Positions 1-9,279 of a stretch of 47,763 nucleotides of DNA are shown piece by piece. The translations under genes and the position numbers were made by a program. The notes under the pieces are model-generated. The model had not been told where the DNA came from and did not search any database. It saw only the letters and a list, made by a program, of their open reading frames with translations. Source of the DNA: CAYJPA01 sp964371945. Its GTDB lineage: Bacteria > Chloroflexota > Chloroflexia > Thermomicrobiales > UBA6265. Location: positions 1-47,763 of the forward strand of contig CAYJPA010000044.1 of assembly GCA_964371945.1 (NCBI GenBank), written 5' to 3'. Numbering within the stretch: position 1 is the first letter of the stretch; every line of letters starts with the position of its first letter.

Positions 1-969
1 CTAGGGGCGACCGGAGTGGCGGGCAGCGGGATGCGCGGTCAGTGGTGGGGAGCCGGCGCACACCCGCGCGCGCGAACGAAAGCGCGTATTGAGCGCGGTG
101 ACATGCGCATCGAGCGCTGCTTGTGCATCCGGCAGCGAGGCCCTGGCAGGACCGAGCAGAAAACCGTCGAGCGTGCGGTGTTGGCGCTCGACCGCACCGT
201 GATCGGTGGGTCGCGCGGGTCGGATCGGCACGACGGCAATGCTGAGCCCGGCGCAGAAGAGTTCACACCGGCTGGGAAATGAGCGCTGGGACTGCCCGAG
301 GAAGTGGAGCCCCGCATCCACCGAGCGGGCACGCGGCTTACCAAAGCGGACAAAGCGGCCGCGCAAGCCGTCCAGCACCGTATCCATGGGCACGGCGTGT
401 GCCCCTCGCGGACCGGCGAACAAATCGGCGCCGACAATCACCCCAGCTGCCGGTGCCCGGACAGCCTGCAACACGACCGGCGTCTCCAGCCCAGGCACCC
501 GAATGCCATCCTGGTGATCGATCGGCCAAACCGCGTGGGGGTCGCCGGGATCGACCGGGAGCGCGGGGGCTCGTGGTGGGGCTTCGCGCGCAGCCGTCGG
601 CGTCACCAAGCCAGCCGCCACCCACGCGCGGTGGATCGTGCAGGCGGAGGGGAGCGGTTGGCCACGCAGCGTCGGATCGGTCTCAAGGAGGAGCACAGCC
701 CGGCGCGCGCCGAGCAGCGGATACTGGTGCCGGATCGCCAGCACCTGCGTCTGCACGATCGATGAAAAGGTCGCCAGCGCTCCTCGCGGCGGTGGTGGAG
801 GCGGGTCAAGGGCGGTCAGCCCTTGGCGGCCGTAACGTCGCCGCCAGCGCCGTCCCCAGTCACGGCTGAAACCAAGCGCGGCACTCGCTTTGCGGAGCGT
901 CAGCCCCTGTCCGACGAGTTCGATCAATTGCATCCGATCAGCGACACTGCTGCGGCGACGCGGGTCCAT
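1..969 (-). CDS. IS481-like DDE transposase/integrase
   Basis: Transposase of 322 residues; the stop codon is the first three bases of the window, so the reading frame is complete although the far end of the element lies outside. Residues 10-50 form a helix-turn-helix typical of IS481/IS3-type transposases (Leu/Ala-rich, ending in an Arg-rich helix). A proline run (56-61) links it to an RNase H-like integrase core. The likely catalytic triad is Asp151 (WPID), Asp218 (SVDAG) and Glu261 (HGAVERQH). The usual TDNGPEF signature is replaced by SVDAGLHFLG, so this is a divergent member. No terminal inverted repeats could be paired because only one flank is present. It is the only mobile-element gene in the window. 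Family assignment rests on motif order, and subfamily is uncertain. Confidence 0.75.
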   Translation of the reverse strand: MDPRRRSSVADRMQLIELVGQGLTLRKASAALGFSRDWGRRWRRRYGRQGLTALDPPPPPPRGALATFSSIVQTQVLAIRHQYPLLGARRAVLLLETDPTLRGQPLPSACTIHRAWVAAGLVTPTAAREAPPRAPALPVDPGDPHAVWPIDHQDGIRVPGLETPVVLQAVRAPAAGVIVGADLFAGPRGAHAVPMDTVLDGLRGRFVRFGKPRARSVDAGLHFLGQSQRSFPSRCELFCAGLSIAVVPIRPARPTDHGAVERQHRTLDGFLLGPARASLPDAQAALDAHVTALNTRFRSRARVCAGSPPLTAHPAARHSGRP

Positions 970-1058
970 GGTGTGCCTCCTGGGTCAACGTGCCAACGAC
1001 AACCCCGTCAGCATGCCATGCCGCGTCGCGCTCAGTCAGAGGGGACAATCCCGTGGCA

Positions 1059-1084
1059 GTGCCATGGTGACACCGCTATGGCAC
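1059..1084. repeat. Short inverted repeat upstream of transposase
   Basis: GTGCCAT (1059-1065) is matched by ATGGCAC (1078-1084), with an inner GGTGaCACC palindrome between them. It lies about 90 bp outside the transposase start, in the 216-bp gene-free gap between the transposase and the DUF3105 gene. It could be part of the element's end or a transposase operator, but nothing proves either. Confidence 0.3.
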
Positions 1085-1185
1085 CTTACACCTGTGCCCT
1101 CCGACGCCGGAGGCTTTCGCCGACGCGCACGCACGCGTTTCAATACTGCACGATTCAAATGCGTTGGAACAAGCGAAGAACGCCG

Positions 1186-1857
1186 CTAACCGACTGTCGC
1201 GGTCGATCCACTCGAGCAGGTCGCGCCGTACTCAGGCGTGTTAGTCGGGCTGTTCCTGAAGACCTTGATGAACTGCTCGAGCTTGCTGTCGTCGGCGGAG
1301 TCGAGCGTGAGCTGCTTGTTCCAGGCTGTGGCGACGATCGGCGCCGGCAATCCCGAGAACGGGCTGACGAGGATGAAATCCTGACCGTCCGCCAGCGCTT
1401 TGAGCTTGTCAATTTGATCCTGCGCGAGATCGGGAGAATAGGTAATCCAGACCGCTCCATGCTCGAGCGAGTGAACGCCCATACCTGGATTGATCGGCGC
1501 CGCATAGTACTGGCACTTCTGCCATGTGCTGCTATGCGTGCCGCCCGCGGGCGGCACCTCGGTCCAGGCGGTGAACGCATCGTCGTGCGAGCCGGAAGCG
1601 TAGGAGTACGACGCCACACCGTCGGGCGGATCAAGGTCTTCTTTTCTGGCGTTGTCGACGATCAAATAGACGATTCCTGCCACGATCACCAAACCGATAA
1701 TCGCCGCGGAGATCTTGGTGATCATCCATTGTCGTTTGTTACGCTCATAGGACTTCAACCGGCTTTCACGCCGGTTCTTGGCGGCATCCTGTCGTTTTGC
1801 CGGGTCGGCAGGAGCGACCAGCGTTTCCTGTTTCGATTTTGCTGATGGCTTCGGCAT
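1186..1857 (-). CDS. DUF3105 domain membrane protein
   Basis: Single-pass membrane protein of about 223 residues. A basic N-terminal stretch rich in Lys/Arg precedes one transmembrane helix (WMITKISAAIIGLVIVAGIV). The outer domain carries the DUF3105 signature: PPAGGTHS, then a cysteine-containing segment (WQKCQYYAAPI), then GVHSLEHGAVWITY with conserved His and Glu. A second cysteine is close to the C-terminus, so a disulfide is possible. The reading frame opens at a TTG (1890), but an AGGA motif five bases before the ATG at 1857 makes that start, or the adjacent ATG at 1860, more likely. DUF3105 has no established function; the conserved His/Glu set suggests a metal or ligand site, which is inference. 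It stands alone, 168 bp from glyS, with no evident operon. Confidence 0.85.
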   Translation of the reverse strand: MPKPSAKSKQETLVAPADPAKRQDAAKNRRESRLKSYERNKRQWMITKISAAIIGLVIVAGIVYLIVDNARKEDLDPPDGVASYSYASGSHDDAFTAWTEVPPAGGTHSSTWQKCQYYAAPINPGMGVHSLEHGAVWITYSPDLAQDQIDKLKALADGQDFILVSPFSGLPAPIVATAWNKQLTLDSADDSKLEQFIKVFRNSPTNTPEYGATCSSGSTATVG

Positions 1858-2025
1858 CATTGTCCTCAGATAATCAATCGGGTTCGCCAACGCTGCTTGA
1901 TTCGGCGCTCAACTCGAGGTCTCTGAGCAAGCTTAGAAACAAACCATCACATGGGACTCAGATCATACCATCGTTGCCGTTCGTCCGGCGCCGGCTACGC
2001 TATTGGGATATGTCGTGCAGCGCCA

Positions 2026-3435
2026 CTATCCCACCCGCTCACGCACATAACCCGGAACTCCGGCCGCCGGAAGCCGGATTTGCCCGGTCGTGTCACGGTC
2101 GCGTACGGTGACCGTGCCGTCCTCGATCGTGTCGTAGTCGATTGTGAAGCAGAACGGCGTCCCCGCTTCATCTTGTCGACGGTAACGTTTTCCGATGTTT
2201 CCGGTTTCGTCGTAATCGACCAGGTAACTTGTCTCGTTTTGCAGCCGCTCGAAGAGCTCGCGCGCGATGCCGGCAAGCTCCGGCTTTTTCATCAGCGGCA
2301 GGATCGCCGCCTTATACGGCGCAACCTTTGGGCTGAGCTTCAGCACGATCCTCGTGTCCGGTTTGCCGTTGACATCGACCGTCGCTTCCTCTTCGTAAGC
2401 GTCGAGTAATAACACAAGCAGCGTCCGCTCCACGCCAAACGTCGGTTCGATCACATAGGGAAGGTATCGAGTGCCCCGCTCTTGATCGAAGTACGTCAGA
2501 TCCTCGCCGCTGAGCTCCTGGTGTTGGGTCAGATCAAAATCTGATCGATTCGCGAGCCCGTAGAGCTCCTTCCAGCCCATCGGAGCGGGAAACTTGTACT
2601 CAAAATCGACTGTTCGACTGGAGTAATGCGAAAGTTCTTCTTTGGCGTGCTCCCGGATCCGTACGTTTTCTGGATCGAGACCGATCAGTTCGATCCACGC
2701 TCTCATCGCGGTAAGCCACTCGTCGAACGCGTCCGCTTCGTTTCCTGGCTTGACGAAATATTCGATCTCCATTTGATCGAATTCGACATCGCGGAAGATG
2801 AAGTTTCCAGGCGTAATCTCGTTGCGAAACGCTTTTCCGATCTGCCCGATCCCGAATGGCAACTTCACGCGTGCGGTCGCCAGAATATTCTTGTACTGGA
2901 CGAACATCGCCTGCGCCGTCTCGGGGCGCAGGTAAACGGATGTGCCGGTTTCCGACACCGGCCCGATCGTCGTGCTGAACATCATGTTGAACTGGCGAGC
3001 ATCGGTCAACGTGCGATTTCCGCACTTGGGACACGGGAGATTTGCGGCCGTGATCATGCGGCTCATCTCCTCGGGCGTCTTGCCTTCCGCGTTCTGCCCG
3101 AGCCGCTCCTCGATCAGGTGGTCTGCCCGAAACCGCGCCTTGCACGTTTTGCAGTCGACCAGCGGGTCATTGAAATTGACCACGTGGCCCGACGCTTCCC
3201 AAACCTTGGGATGCATCAGAATTCCGGCATCGATCCCCACGATATCGCGCCGGCGATGGACGAATGTCCGCCACCAAAGCTGCTTCACATTGTTCTTGAG
3301 CTCGGCCCCCAACGGCCCGTAATCCCAGGTATTCGCAAGACCGCCGTAAATCTCAGAACCGGGATAGACGAATCCTCGTCGCTTGCACAAAGCAACGATT
3401 TTCTCCATGGTTGCCGCACGCGTGGGTTCGCTCAT
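2026..3435 (-). CDS. glyS: Glycyl-tRNA synthetase, alpha2 class II type
   Basis: Charges tRNA-Gly with glycine in the cytoplasm. At 469 residues it is the single-chain (GlyQS) form also found in eukaryotes, archaea and Gram-positives, not the alpha2-beta2 GlyQ/GlyS form. The N-terminus has the family pattern GFVYPGSEIYGGLANTWDYGP. Two zinc-type cysteine pairs are visible, Cys95/Cys98 (CKTC) and Cys135/Cys138 (CPKC). Motif 2 is FRNEI followed by FRDVEF (residues 203-220); motif 3 is GVERTLLVLL. The C-terminal anticodon-binding domain starts near LKLSPKVAPYKAAILPL. It starts at an ATG and lies 81 bp downstream of the xer gene on the same strand, so co-transcription is possible. All catalytic motifs appear intact. 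Confidence 0.97.
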   Translation of the reverse strand: MSEPTRAATMEKIVALCKRRGFVYPGSEIYGGLANTWDYGPLGAELKNNVKQLWWRTFVHRRRDIVGIDAGILMHPKVWEASGHVVNFNDPLVDCKTCKARFRADHLIEERLGQNAEGKTPEEMSRMITAANLPCPKCGNRTLTDARQFNMMFSTTIGPVSETGTSVYLRPETAQAMFVQYKNILATARVKLPFGIGQIGKAFRNEITPGNFIFRDVEFDQMEIEYFVKPGNEADAFDEWLTAMRAWIELIGLDPENVRIREHAKEELSHYSSRTVDFEYKFPAPMGWKELYGLANRSDFDLTQHQELSGEDLTYFDQERGTRYLPYVIEPTFGVERTLLVLLLDAYEEEATVDVNGKPDTRIVLKLSPKVAPYKAAILPLMKKPELAGIARELFERLQNETSYLVDYDETGNIGKRYRRQDEAGTPFCFTIDYDTIEDGTVTVRDRDTTGQIRLPAAGVPGYVRERVG

Positions 3436-3516
3436 AGTTGTTACAGCCGCTCCTGATTAACATTCAAAGGTCGATGCATGAGCACGGAGACCCGTTTTCG
3501 GAAGCCGCTCGCCGTA

Positions 3517-4443
3517 TTACAACTCTTCATCGAGCGAGATGACTTCCACCAACTTCTCGGTTGCCTCGCTCTCGCCGGCGAGCCGACGATAAATCTGGGT
3601 CGTCGAAATGCTGACATGGCCGAGCATGTGTTGGACATCACGCAACCCGTATCCGTCCTTTAGGGCATGCGTCGCGAAGGAATGACGAAGGGTGTGCGGG
3701 GTGATGTCCTGAATATGGGCGCGTTCGGCATACGATTTCAGAATCAACCAAAAACCCTGCCTGGTCAGCCGGGAACCCCTGTGGTTGAGAAAGAGTGCTG
3801 GCTCATCTGAATAGGCAATCGCCGGCCTCGCCGATTCAAGGTAGCGAGCTATCGCCGTAACGGCTGTCGCTCGCAGCGGTACCTGACGTCCTCGCCCGGC
3901 CTTGCCGCTGCACCGAACGGTCCCCTGCTCCAGATCGACATCCTCGATGTTGAGCGAGACCAGCTCACTGACCCGCATTCCGGTTGAATAGAGTGCTTCC
4001 AGCATCGCCGAATCGCGAATCGCCTCGGGGCGACTCACCTCGGTCTCTCTTCCCGGTTCCGCCAGGAGACGTTCGATTTCGTCGAGTGTCATCGAGCGAG
4101 GCACGTATTTCTCGACCTTCGTCGACGCCATATTCGCCGCGAGATCGGCCCGCATCACGCCCTCTTGCATTAAGAAGTGGCAAAAAGATTTGATCGCGGC
4201 GGTCTTGCGCGCAACGGTTGACGGGGCGTACTCACGCTCCTTGAGGTGAAGCAGGTAAATCGAGAGATGCGGTTCCGTCAACTCCGGCCACCGCGTCATC
4301 GGCGCCTGATGATCACTCTCCGGAGGCGTTTGCAAATAGGCAATGAACTGCACGAGATCGTTTCGATAGGCCGAAATCGTATTGCCTGAGAAACCGCGCT
4401 CGGTCCCGAGCAATTGGAGGAATCGATCGACTGTGGTCTGCAT
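3517..4443 (-). CDS. Tyrosine recombinase XerC/XerD family
   Basis: Site-specific recombinase of 308 residues, the normal Xer length. Xer proteins resolve chromosome dimers at dif next to the division septum. The N-terminal SAM-like DNA-binding domain (about 1-100) includes the pattern LGTERGFSGNTISAYRNDL. The catalytic domain has all expected residues: Arg157 (TGMRVSEL), Lys181, His250 and Arg253 (HTLRHSFATH), His276 (LGHVSISTTQIY) and the nucleophile Tyr285. A GAGGGGG ribosome site lies just before the ATG. It is 45 bp from the alanine dehydrogenase stop on the same strand. Full-length catalytic spacing and lack of phage genes nearby favour a housekeeping Xer over an integron or phage integrase. 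XerC and XerD cannot be told apart from sequence alone here. Confidence 0.93.
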   Translation of the reverse strand: MQTTVDRFLQLLGTERGFSGNTISAYRNDLVQFIAYLQTPPESDHQAPMTRWPELTEPHLSIYLLHLKEREYAPSTVARKTAAIKSFCHFLMQEGVMRADLAANMASTKVEKYVPRSMTLDEIERLLAEPGRETEVSRPEAIRDSAMLEALYSTGMRVSELVSLNIEDVDLEQGTVRCSGKAGRGRQVPLRATAVTAIARYLESARPAIAYSDEPALFLNHRGSRLTRQGFWLILKSYAERAHIQDITPHTLRHSFATHALKDGYGLRDVQHMLGHVSISTTQIYRRLAGESEATEKLVEVISLDEEL

Positions 4444-4488
4444 TTGCCCCCTCGTGCGCCGGCGGGGTGAACCGTCGCTCTACCTAGT

Positions 4489-5601
4489 TTATGCGACGCT
4501 CTCCCACCGCGCGAACGGCAAACCGAACGCATCCGCCACGGCCTGGTAGGTCACCTTGCCGTTCAGGACATTGATGCCCTTTGCCAGCGCTGGATCGCGT
4601 CTCGCGGCTTCAAACAGGCCATGATCCGCGAGCTCGAGCGCATGCGGCAACGTCACATTCGAAAGCGCAAGTGTGCTCGTGCGCGGAACTGCACCCGGCA
4701 TGTTCGTTACACAATAATGCGTCACGCCGTCAACGACATAGGTTGGATCGCTGTGTGAAGTCGGTTTGGCGGTTTCAATGCACCCGCCCTGATCGATCGC
4801 TACGTCCACCACTACCGAACCGGCACGCATCGAGGAGATCATGTTTGCGGTAACAAGCTTTGGCGCCTTGGCGCCGGCGATCAACACCCCGCCAACCACG
4901 AGGTCAGCATCCCGAACTACCGCCGCGATGTTCTGCCGGTTCGAGGCGAGCGTGTGAACCCGACCGTGGAGCACCAGATCGAGGAAGCGAAGCCGCTCGA
5001 CATTTCGATCGAGAATCGTGACATTGGCGCCCATGCCCAGCGCCATTTGGGCAGCGTTCGTGCCGACGACCCCGCCTCCGACCACGGCCACATTCGCTCC
5101 CGGCACGCCCGGAACTCCACCGAGCAGCATGCCACGACCACCTTGGGTGCGCTCCAGGTAGTGCGCCCCCACCTGGACAGCCATTCGTCCCGCCACTTCA
5201 CTCATTGGGGTCAAGAGCGGCAGCGAACCACTGTCGAGCTGGACGGTTTCATAGGCGACCGCTTGTACCCTTCGATTCATGAGCGCTCGAGTCTGCCGTT
5301 CGTCTGCCGCAAGGTGGAGATAGGTGAAAATTAGCTGCCCATCACGCAGCAACTCATACTCGGAAGCGACCGGCTCTTTGACCTTTACGATCATGTCAGC
5401 CCCGGCAAAGACCTCGGCGTGGGTATCGACCAGCGTCGCGCCGGCATCGGCATATTCCGAATCCTCGAACCCGCTGCCGGCGCCGGCCGACCGCTCGACC
5501 AGCACCTGATGACCATGTGCGACAAACTCGCCCGCCCCGGCTGGAGTAACCGATACACGATTCTCCCGGTCTTTGACCTCTTTCGGCACTCCCACAATCA
5601 T
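4489..5601 (-). CDS. ald: Alanine dehydrogenase
   Basis: Catalyses reversible NAD-dependent oxidative deamination of L-alanine to pyruvate and ammonia. The 370-residue length fits the Ald hexamer subunit. The N-terminal substrate domain opens with MIVGVPKEVKDRENRVSVTPAG, including the conserved Lys of KEVK and Arg of NRV. The Rossmann fold is marked by VAVVGGGVVGTNAA (GxGxxG type), and a conserved PLLTPMSEVAGRMA segment precedes it. The C-terminal TNMPGAVPRTSTLALSN motif is diagnostic for Ald against lysine-forming relatives. The ATG has GAGG ten bases upstream. It is divergently oriented from the substrate-binding protein gene to its right; the 265-bp gap must hold both promoters but I see no strong consensus pair. 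Confidence 0.96.
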   Translation of the reverse strand: MIVGVPKEVKDRENRVSVTPAGAGEFVAHGHQVLVERSAGAGSGFEDSEYADAGATLVDTHAEVFAGADMIVKVKEPVASEYELLRDGQLIFTYLHLAADERQTRALMNRRVQAVAYETVQLDSGSLPLLTPMSEVAGRMAVQVGAHYLERTQGGRGMLLGGVPGVPGANVAVVGGGVVGTNAAQMALGMGANVTILDRNVERLRFLDLVLHGRVHTLASNRQNIAAVVRDADLVVGGVLIAGAKAPKLVTANMISSMRAGSVVVDVAIDQGGCIETAKPTSHSDPTYVVDGVTHYCVTNMPGAVPRTSTLALSNVTLPHALELADHGLFEAARRDPALAKGINVLNGKVTYQAVADAFGLPFARWESVA

Positions 5602-5866
5602 GATGTCTTCGCCTCTGTTGAAGAGATCTCGACCGCGCCGGATCTCTTGCCTCTTGCCGCCGGTTCCAGAATCGCCGAATCAGATTTTTCGCCCATGAAG
5701 GCGGTTGATTCTAGCATGATGCGCCATTTGACCCTCCCTCGGCGCACACCGAATGGCGATTTCCGCCACGATTTTAGGATTCGATCCGATTCGGCCGGTA
5801 ACGGGTTATGCTTTGCGGACTGCTGCAATCACATGTTCACTGTTGAGACTGAGGAGCATCGCGTTT

Positions 5867-7705
5867 ATGACCGTCAATCGGTGGTTTTCAAGAGTGCCCG
5901 CGATCGCGATCATCGCACTATTGGCGGCGATCCTCGCGGCATGCGGCGGTAATTCCGATGACGATCCCACGCCGACGGCAACGACAGCCCCCCCAACCGC
6001 GCCGGCCGTGACACCCGCGGCCACGGCTTCACCAATGACGGCGGCGACGTCAACTTCGGGATCGCCGGTCAGCGGATCGGCTTCGCCGGTGGCCTCGACT
6101 GGAATCTCCATCAGCCGGGCCGACTATCAAAAGCAATTGCTCGCTGCCTACCCGATGGAACCCGCCGCCAACAAAGGCGGCTCCATCATCGTTGGCGAAC
6201 CGTCCGATATCAGCACCGTCAATCCGATTCTTCTGTTCGACAGCACAACACTGAATATCGCCGGCACGATGTTTGAAACGCTCGTTGGCATCAGCCCCGT
6301 CGACGGGCGGCCCGTCCCCGGTTTGGCCGATTCCTGGGAAATCGCGCCCGACGGTCTGACCTACATCTTCCACATTAATCAGGCCGCAAAATGGCATGAC
6401 GGCGTCGACATCACCGCTGAGGATGTGAAGTTCAGCTTTGATTCGGTGCTCGATCCCAACACCGGCAGTTACTACACGACGATCGTCAATGAAGCGGTCG
6501 GATCCTATCGGGTGATCGACGCCGACACCTTCGAAATCGTCGCTCGCGACCGTTTTGTCAGTTTCCTGTTCAACGGTCCAGGCGCCGTCTTCGTCATGCC
6601 GGAGCATATTTGGGGAGATGTGGACGTTGCCGCTTGGTCGTTCGATGGCGGCAGCACTGGCCAGGACCCCGCGCGCGTGATCGGCAGCGGCCCGTTCAAA
6701 TTCAAAGAATGGGTCCAGGGTGAACATGTGACGGTCGTTCGAAACGACGCCTACTACGACGTGATTCCGAACATCGACGAATTGACGCTCTCGGTGCAGC
6801 CTGATGCAGAGGCCTCCGTTCTCGCGCTCCAGGGCGGTGAAACGGACATGATGGAGATCATCCCCCCTGCTCAAACGCAAGGCGTTGCGGACACCCCGGG
6901 GCGTGCGGTCGAGATTTACAATTTCTATCAGATCACCGTTTACGCGATGAATCTCGATCCGGAACGGACGCCGCTCTTCCAGTCCAAGGATGTCCGGCAG
7001 GCACTCTTCTACGGGCTCGACCGGGATTCGATTACCCAGAACATCTTCTTTGGCTTTGGCGAGCCCGCGATCGGAACACAACCGAAGCTCTCGGCCGCCT
7101 ACGCGCCAGATCGAATGTCGCCTCAATTCACGTTCAATCCAGAAAAGGCGAAGGAGCTGCTCGCGCGGGCAGGGTGGACCGATTCCAACAACAATGGAAC
7201 GGTCGACAAGGACGGGACCGAGTTCAAGTTCAGCCTGCTCTACAGCGGCGGCGACGCGACGGTTGATCAACTCGTCGCCTATATGCAGGAAGCCTGGGCG
7301 GTGATCGGCGTTGACGTGAAGCTCGACTCGATCCAAGGCGGCGCTTTGACCGATAAACTTCGCGCGCACGATTTCGATATGTATTTGAGCGCGTTCGGAC
7401 TTCCAGCGGACGGCGATCAAACCAGTCTCTTCTCGTGCGAGGCCTATCTGAACGGATTCAACTTCGGCCGTTACTGCAATCAGCAGTGGGATGAGCTAAA
7501 CGAGCTGCAAAAGCGCGAGTTTGACAGCGCTCATCGAACCGAACAGTTGATTCAGCAGTCACAGCTCATTTGGGACGAGCAGCCGATGGGACCGATTCGG
7601 TTCGGGATCGCGCGATCCGGATATAACACCAGAATTCACAATTTCCACCCGAATGGCTATGGATTCCTGTGGAGCCTGCCGTACATGTGGGTAGACGCCG
7701 CCTGA
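5867..7705 (+). CDS. ABC peptide/nickel-type substrate-binding lipoprotein
   Basis: Extracytoplasmic solute-binding protein of family 5 (DppA/OppA-like), about 612 residues. The frame is open from 5753, but the ATG at 5867, preceded by GAGGAG, starts a lipoprotein signal peptide with lipobox LAAC (Cys26). A long Thr/Ala/Pro/Ser linker (about 30-85) follows, then the binding protein fold with the family pattern ISTVNPILLFDSTTLNIAGTM and PGLADSWEIAPDGLTYIFHI. These proteins bind oligopeptides or other organic solutes and hand them to DppBC-type permeases. No permease or ATPase gene is adjacent; the next gene is rseP, so it is an orphan here. The ligand cannot be predicted. The gene carries a 456-codon open antisense frame that is a codon-bias artefact. 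Confidence 0.93.
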   Translation: MTVNRWFSRVPAIAIIALLAAILAACGGNSDDDPTPTATTAPPTAPAVTPAATASPMTAATSTSGSPVSGSASPVASTGISISRADYQKQLLAAYPMEPAANKGGSIIVGEPSDISTVNPILLFDSTTLNIAGTMFETLVGISPVDGRPVPGLADSWEIAPDGLTYIFHINQAAKWHDGVDITAEDVKFSFDSVLDPNTGSYYTTIVNEAVGSYRVIDADTFEIVARDRFVSFLFNGPGAVFVMPEHIWGDVDVAAWSFDGGSTGQDPARVIGSGPFKFKEWVQGEHVTVVRNDAYYDVIPNIDELTLSVQPDAEASVLALQGGETDMMEIIPPAQTQGVADTPGRAVEIYNFYQITVYAMNLDPERTPLFQSKDVRQALFYGLDRDSITQNIFFGFGEPAIGTQPKLSAAYAPDRMSPQFTFNPEKAKELLARAGWTDSNNNGTVDKDGTEFKFSLLYSGGDATVDQLVAYMQEAWAVIGVDVKLDSIQGGALTDKLRAHDFDMYLSAFGLPADGDQTSLFSCEAYLNGFNFGRYCNQQWDELNELQKREFDSAHRTEQLIQQSQLIWDEQPMGPIRFGIARSGYNTRIHNFHPNGYGFLWSLPYMWVDAA

Positions 7706-7728
7706 TTCCGTTTCGATCGTGCATCCGT

Positions 7729-7748
7729 GTACGCGCGTTCCCGCGTAC
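7729..7748 (+). terminator. Possible hairpin after binding-protein gene
   Basis: GTACGCG and CGCGTAC form a perfect 7-bp stem with a 6-base loop, 24 bases after the stop codon. No T-run follows, so termination function is weakly supported. Confidence 0.3.
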
Positions 7749-7844
7749 GTAGATTGGGTATGCCGGTGACTTTCCGCATCGTTCTCATTGGGAATGCCGA
7801 TCAATAACTCGATTGCGAGGTTAATTAGAGCGTTGCGCTCCGAG

Positions 7845-7853
7845 TGGTACTAT
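7845..7853 (+). promoter_or_regulatory. Extended -10 element before rseP
   Basis: TGG-TACTAT resembles an extended -10 (TGn-TATAAT) about 60 bases before the rseP start. The corresponding -35 region is poor. A small GAGCG-TTG-CGCTC hairpin lies immediately upstream (7828-7840). Confidence 0.3.
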
Positions 7854-7914
7854 TTACCCGGCTCAAACCGGCGAAACGCGTGTCAGCCGGTTGCTCAAAT
7901 ACGGGAGCTCCTCT

Positions 7915-9261
7915 TTGTTTTCTGAAGGTTTGTTCAACGGGCTCTATATCATCCCGGTTCTCGCGTTTCTCATCTTGATTCATGAGCTCGGTCACTTTTT
8001 CGCCGCGCGCATGTGCGGCGTGAAGGTTGAGGAATTCGGAATCGGTATCCCTCCACGCGTCAAGGGCTGGATGTGGAAGGACGTACTCTGGTCCGTCAAC
8101 TGGATACCCTTCGGCGGATTCGTCCGGGTCAAGGGCGAAGACGGAACCAGCGTTGAATCCGATTCGATGAACGCGAAGCCGCCTCATCAGCGCGCCTTCT
8201 TCCTCGCGGCCGGAGCGGGGATGAATGTCCTCCTCGCGATCGTGCTGATGACCATCGTGGTCGGTTTCGAAGGTGTGAATCACCAGCGCGCGTATGTGAC
8301 GGAGGTCGCCGCCGGCTCCCCAGCGGCGAAGGCTGGGTGGAAGAAGTTCGATCGCATCGCCGAGATCAACGGCAAGAAGGTCGAATCGACGAGCGACGTG
8401 TCGAACGCCACTCGCGAGCACGCCGGCGAGGAGCTGACAGTGGTGATCGAGCGCCGCGGGCAGCTCGTGACGACCAAGCTCACCCCGCGCAAGAACCCTC
8501 CCAAAGGCGAGGGCCGTGTTGGCATAGGGCTGGATTCACGCTACGTCGGCAACGTCATCATAGAAAACCTGGTTCCAGGATCAGCGGCGGACGCGGCCGG
8601 ACTGCAGGTCGGTGATCAATTCGTTTCGATCAATGGCCGGTCGGCGACTGACTTCCTCGTCATTGGATTCGAACTGGAAAGGTTCCAGGGCTTCGATGTT
8701 CCGATCGAGTACGTGCGCGGCGGCGTTGTGAGCTCGACCACCCTCGCGGTGCCGTTCGACCTCGGCACACAGGATGTCTATTTGGCCGTCGGCCTTTCGG
8801 AAATGGTGCAGCAGCCAACTCCGGAGAGCGTGCCGTTCCTGGAGATCATTCCAAGAGGTTTCGAGGAGTCTTACAGCACGACCGTTGCGATGATCAAGGG
8901 TATCCGTGAGCTGGTTTCGAGCCGTGAGAATCTTTCGCAGATCGCGGGTCCGATCGGCATGGGTCAGCTCACAAGTGAACTGGTCGAAGAGAGTCCGTTC
9001 CCACTTTGGGTGACTCTGTCACAGCTCGCAATCCTGCTCTCGCTCAACCTGGCGCTGCTCAATCTACTTCCGTTGCCAGCGCTCGACGGCGGCCGTCTCT
9101 TGTTTGTGCTGCTCGAAGTTGTCCGGGGAGGTCGCAAGATCGCGCCGGAAAAAGAGGGCCTGGTTCACTTGGCCGGACTTGTTGTTCTCATCGGATTCAT
9201 GTTTGTCGTCGGTTTCTTCGATGTCAACCGCCTGATCGACGGCCGTTCGTTCATTCCGTAA
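7915..9261 (+). CDS. rseP: Site-2 protease RseP, M50 family
   Basis: Membrane-embedded zinc metalloprotease of regulated intramembrane proteolysis; family members cleave anti-sigma factors or leftover signal peptides in the membrane. The HELGH zinc motif sits in the first transmembrane helix, 23 residues after the chosen start. The second half of the active site is NLLPLPALDGGRLLF near the C-terminus. Two PDZ-like domains lie between (ERs around residues 120-180 and 200-270), more than in many short Gram-positive homologues. The frame extends to a TTG at 7891 that lacks a ribosome site; the TTG at 7915 has GGGAG seven bases upstream and is preferred. It is followed after 18 bp by ispG, a common pairing; the frequent third partner dxr is absent here. 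Confidence 0.92.
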   Translation: MFSEGLFNGLYIIPVLAFLILIHELGHFFAARMCGVKVEEFGIGIPPRVKGWMWKDVLWSVNWIPFGGFVRVKGEDGTSVESDSMNAKPPHQRAFFLAAGAGMNVLLAIVLMTIVVGFEGVNHQRAYVTEVAAGSPAAKAGWKKFDRIAEINGKKVESTSDVSNATREHAGEELTVVIERRGQLVTTKLTPRKNPPKGEGRVGIGLDSRYVGNVIIENLVPGSAADAAGLQVGDQFVSINGRSATDFLVIGFELERFQGFDVPIEYVRGGVVSSTTLAVPFDLGTQDVYLAVGLSEMVQQPTPESVPFLEIIPRGFEESYSTTVAMIKGIRELVSSRENLSQIAGPIGMGQLTSELVEESPFPLWVTLSQLAILLSLNLALLNLLPLPALDGGRLLFVLLEVVRGGRKIAPEKEGLVHLAGLVVLIGFMFVVGFFDVNRLIDGRSFIP

Positions 9262-9279
9262 CTCCTAAGGAGCCCTCTT

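Noticed and set aside
823..1845. 340-codon plus-strand frame opposite the transposase and DUF3105 genes
   Set aside because: It spans two clear minus-strand genes and an intergenic gap, and the translation is Arg-rich noise.
5598..5828. 76-codon frame overlapping the ald start as TGA/ATG
   Set aside because: The overlap is suggestive, but there is no ribosome site at a sensible distance and the peptide resembles no protein; it is more likely untranslated leader.
6050..7420. 456-codon minus-strand frame opposite the first orphan binding protein
   Set aside because: Antisense shadow in GC-rich code; composition is not protein-like and the sense gene is certain.
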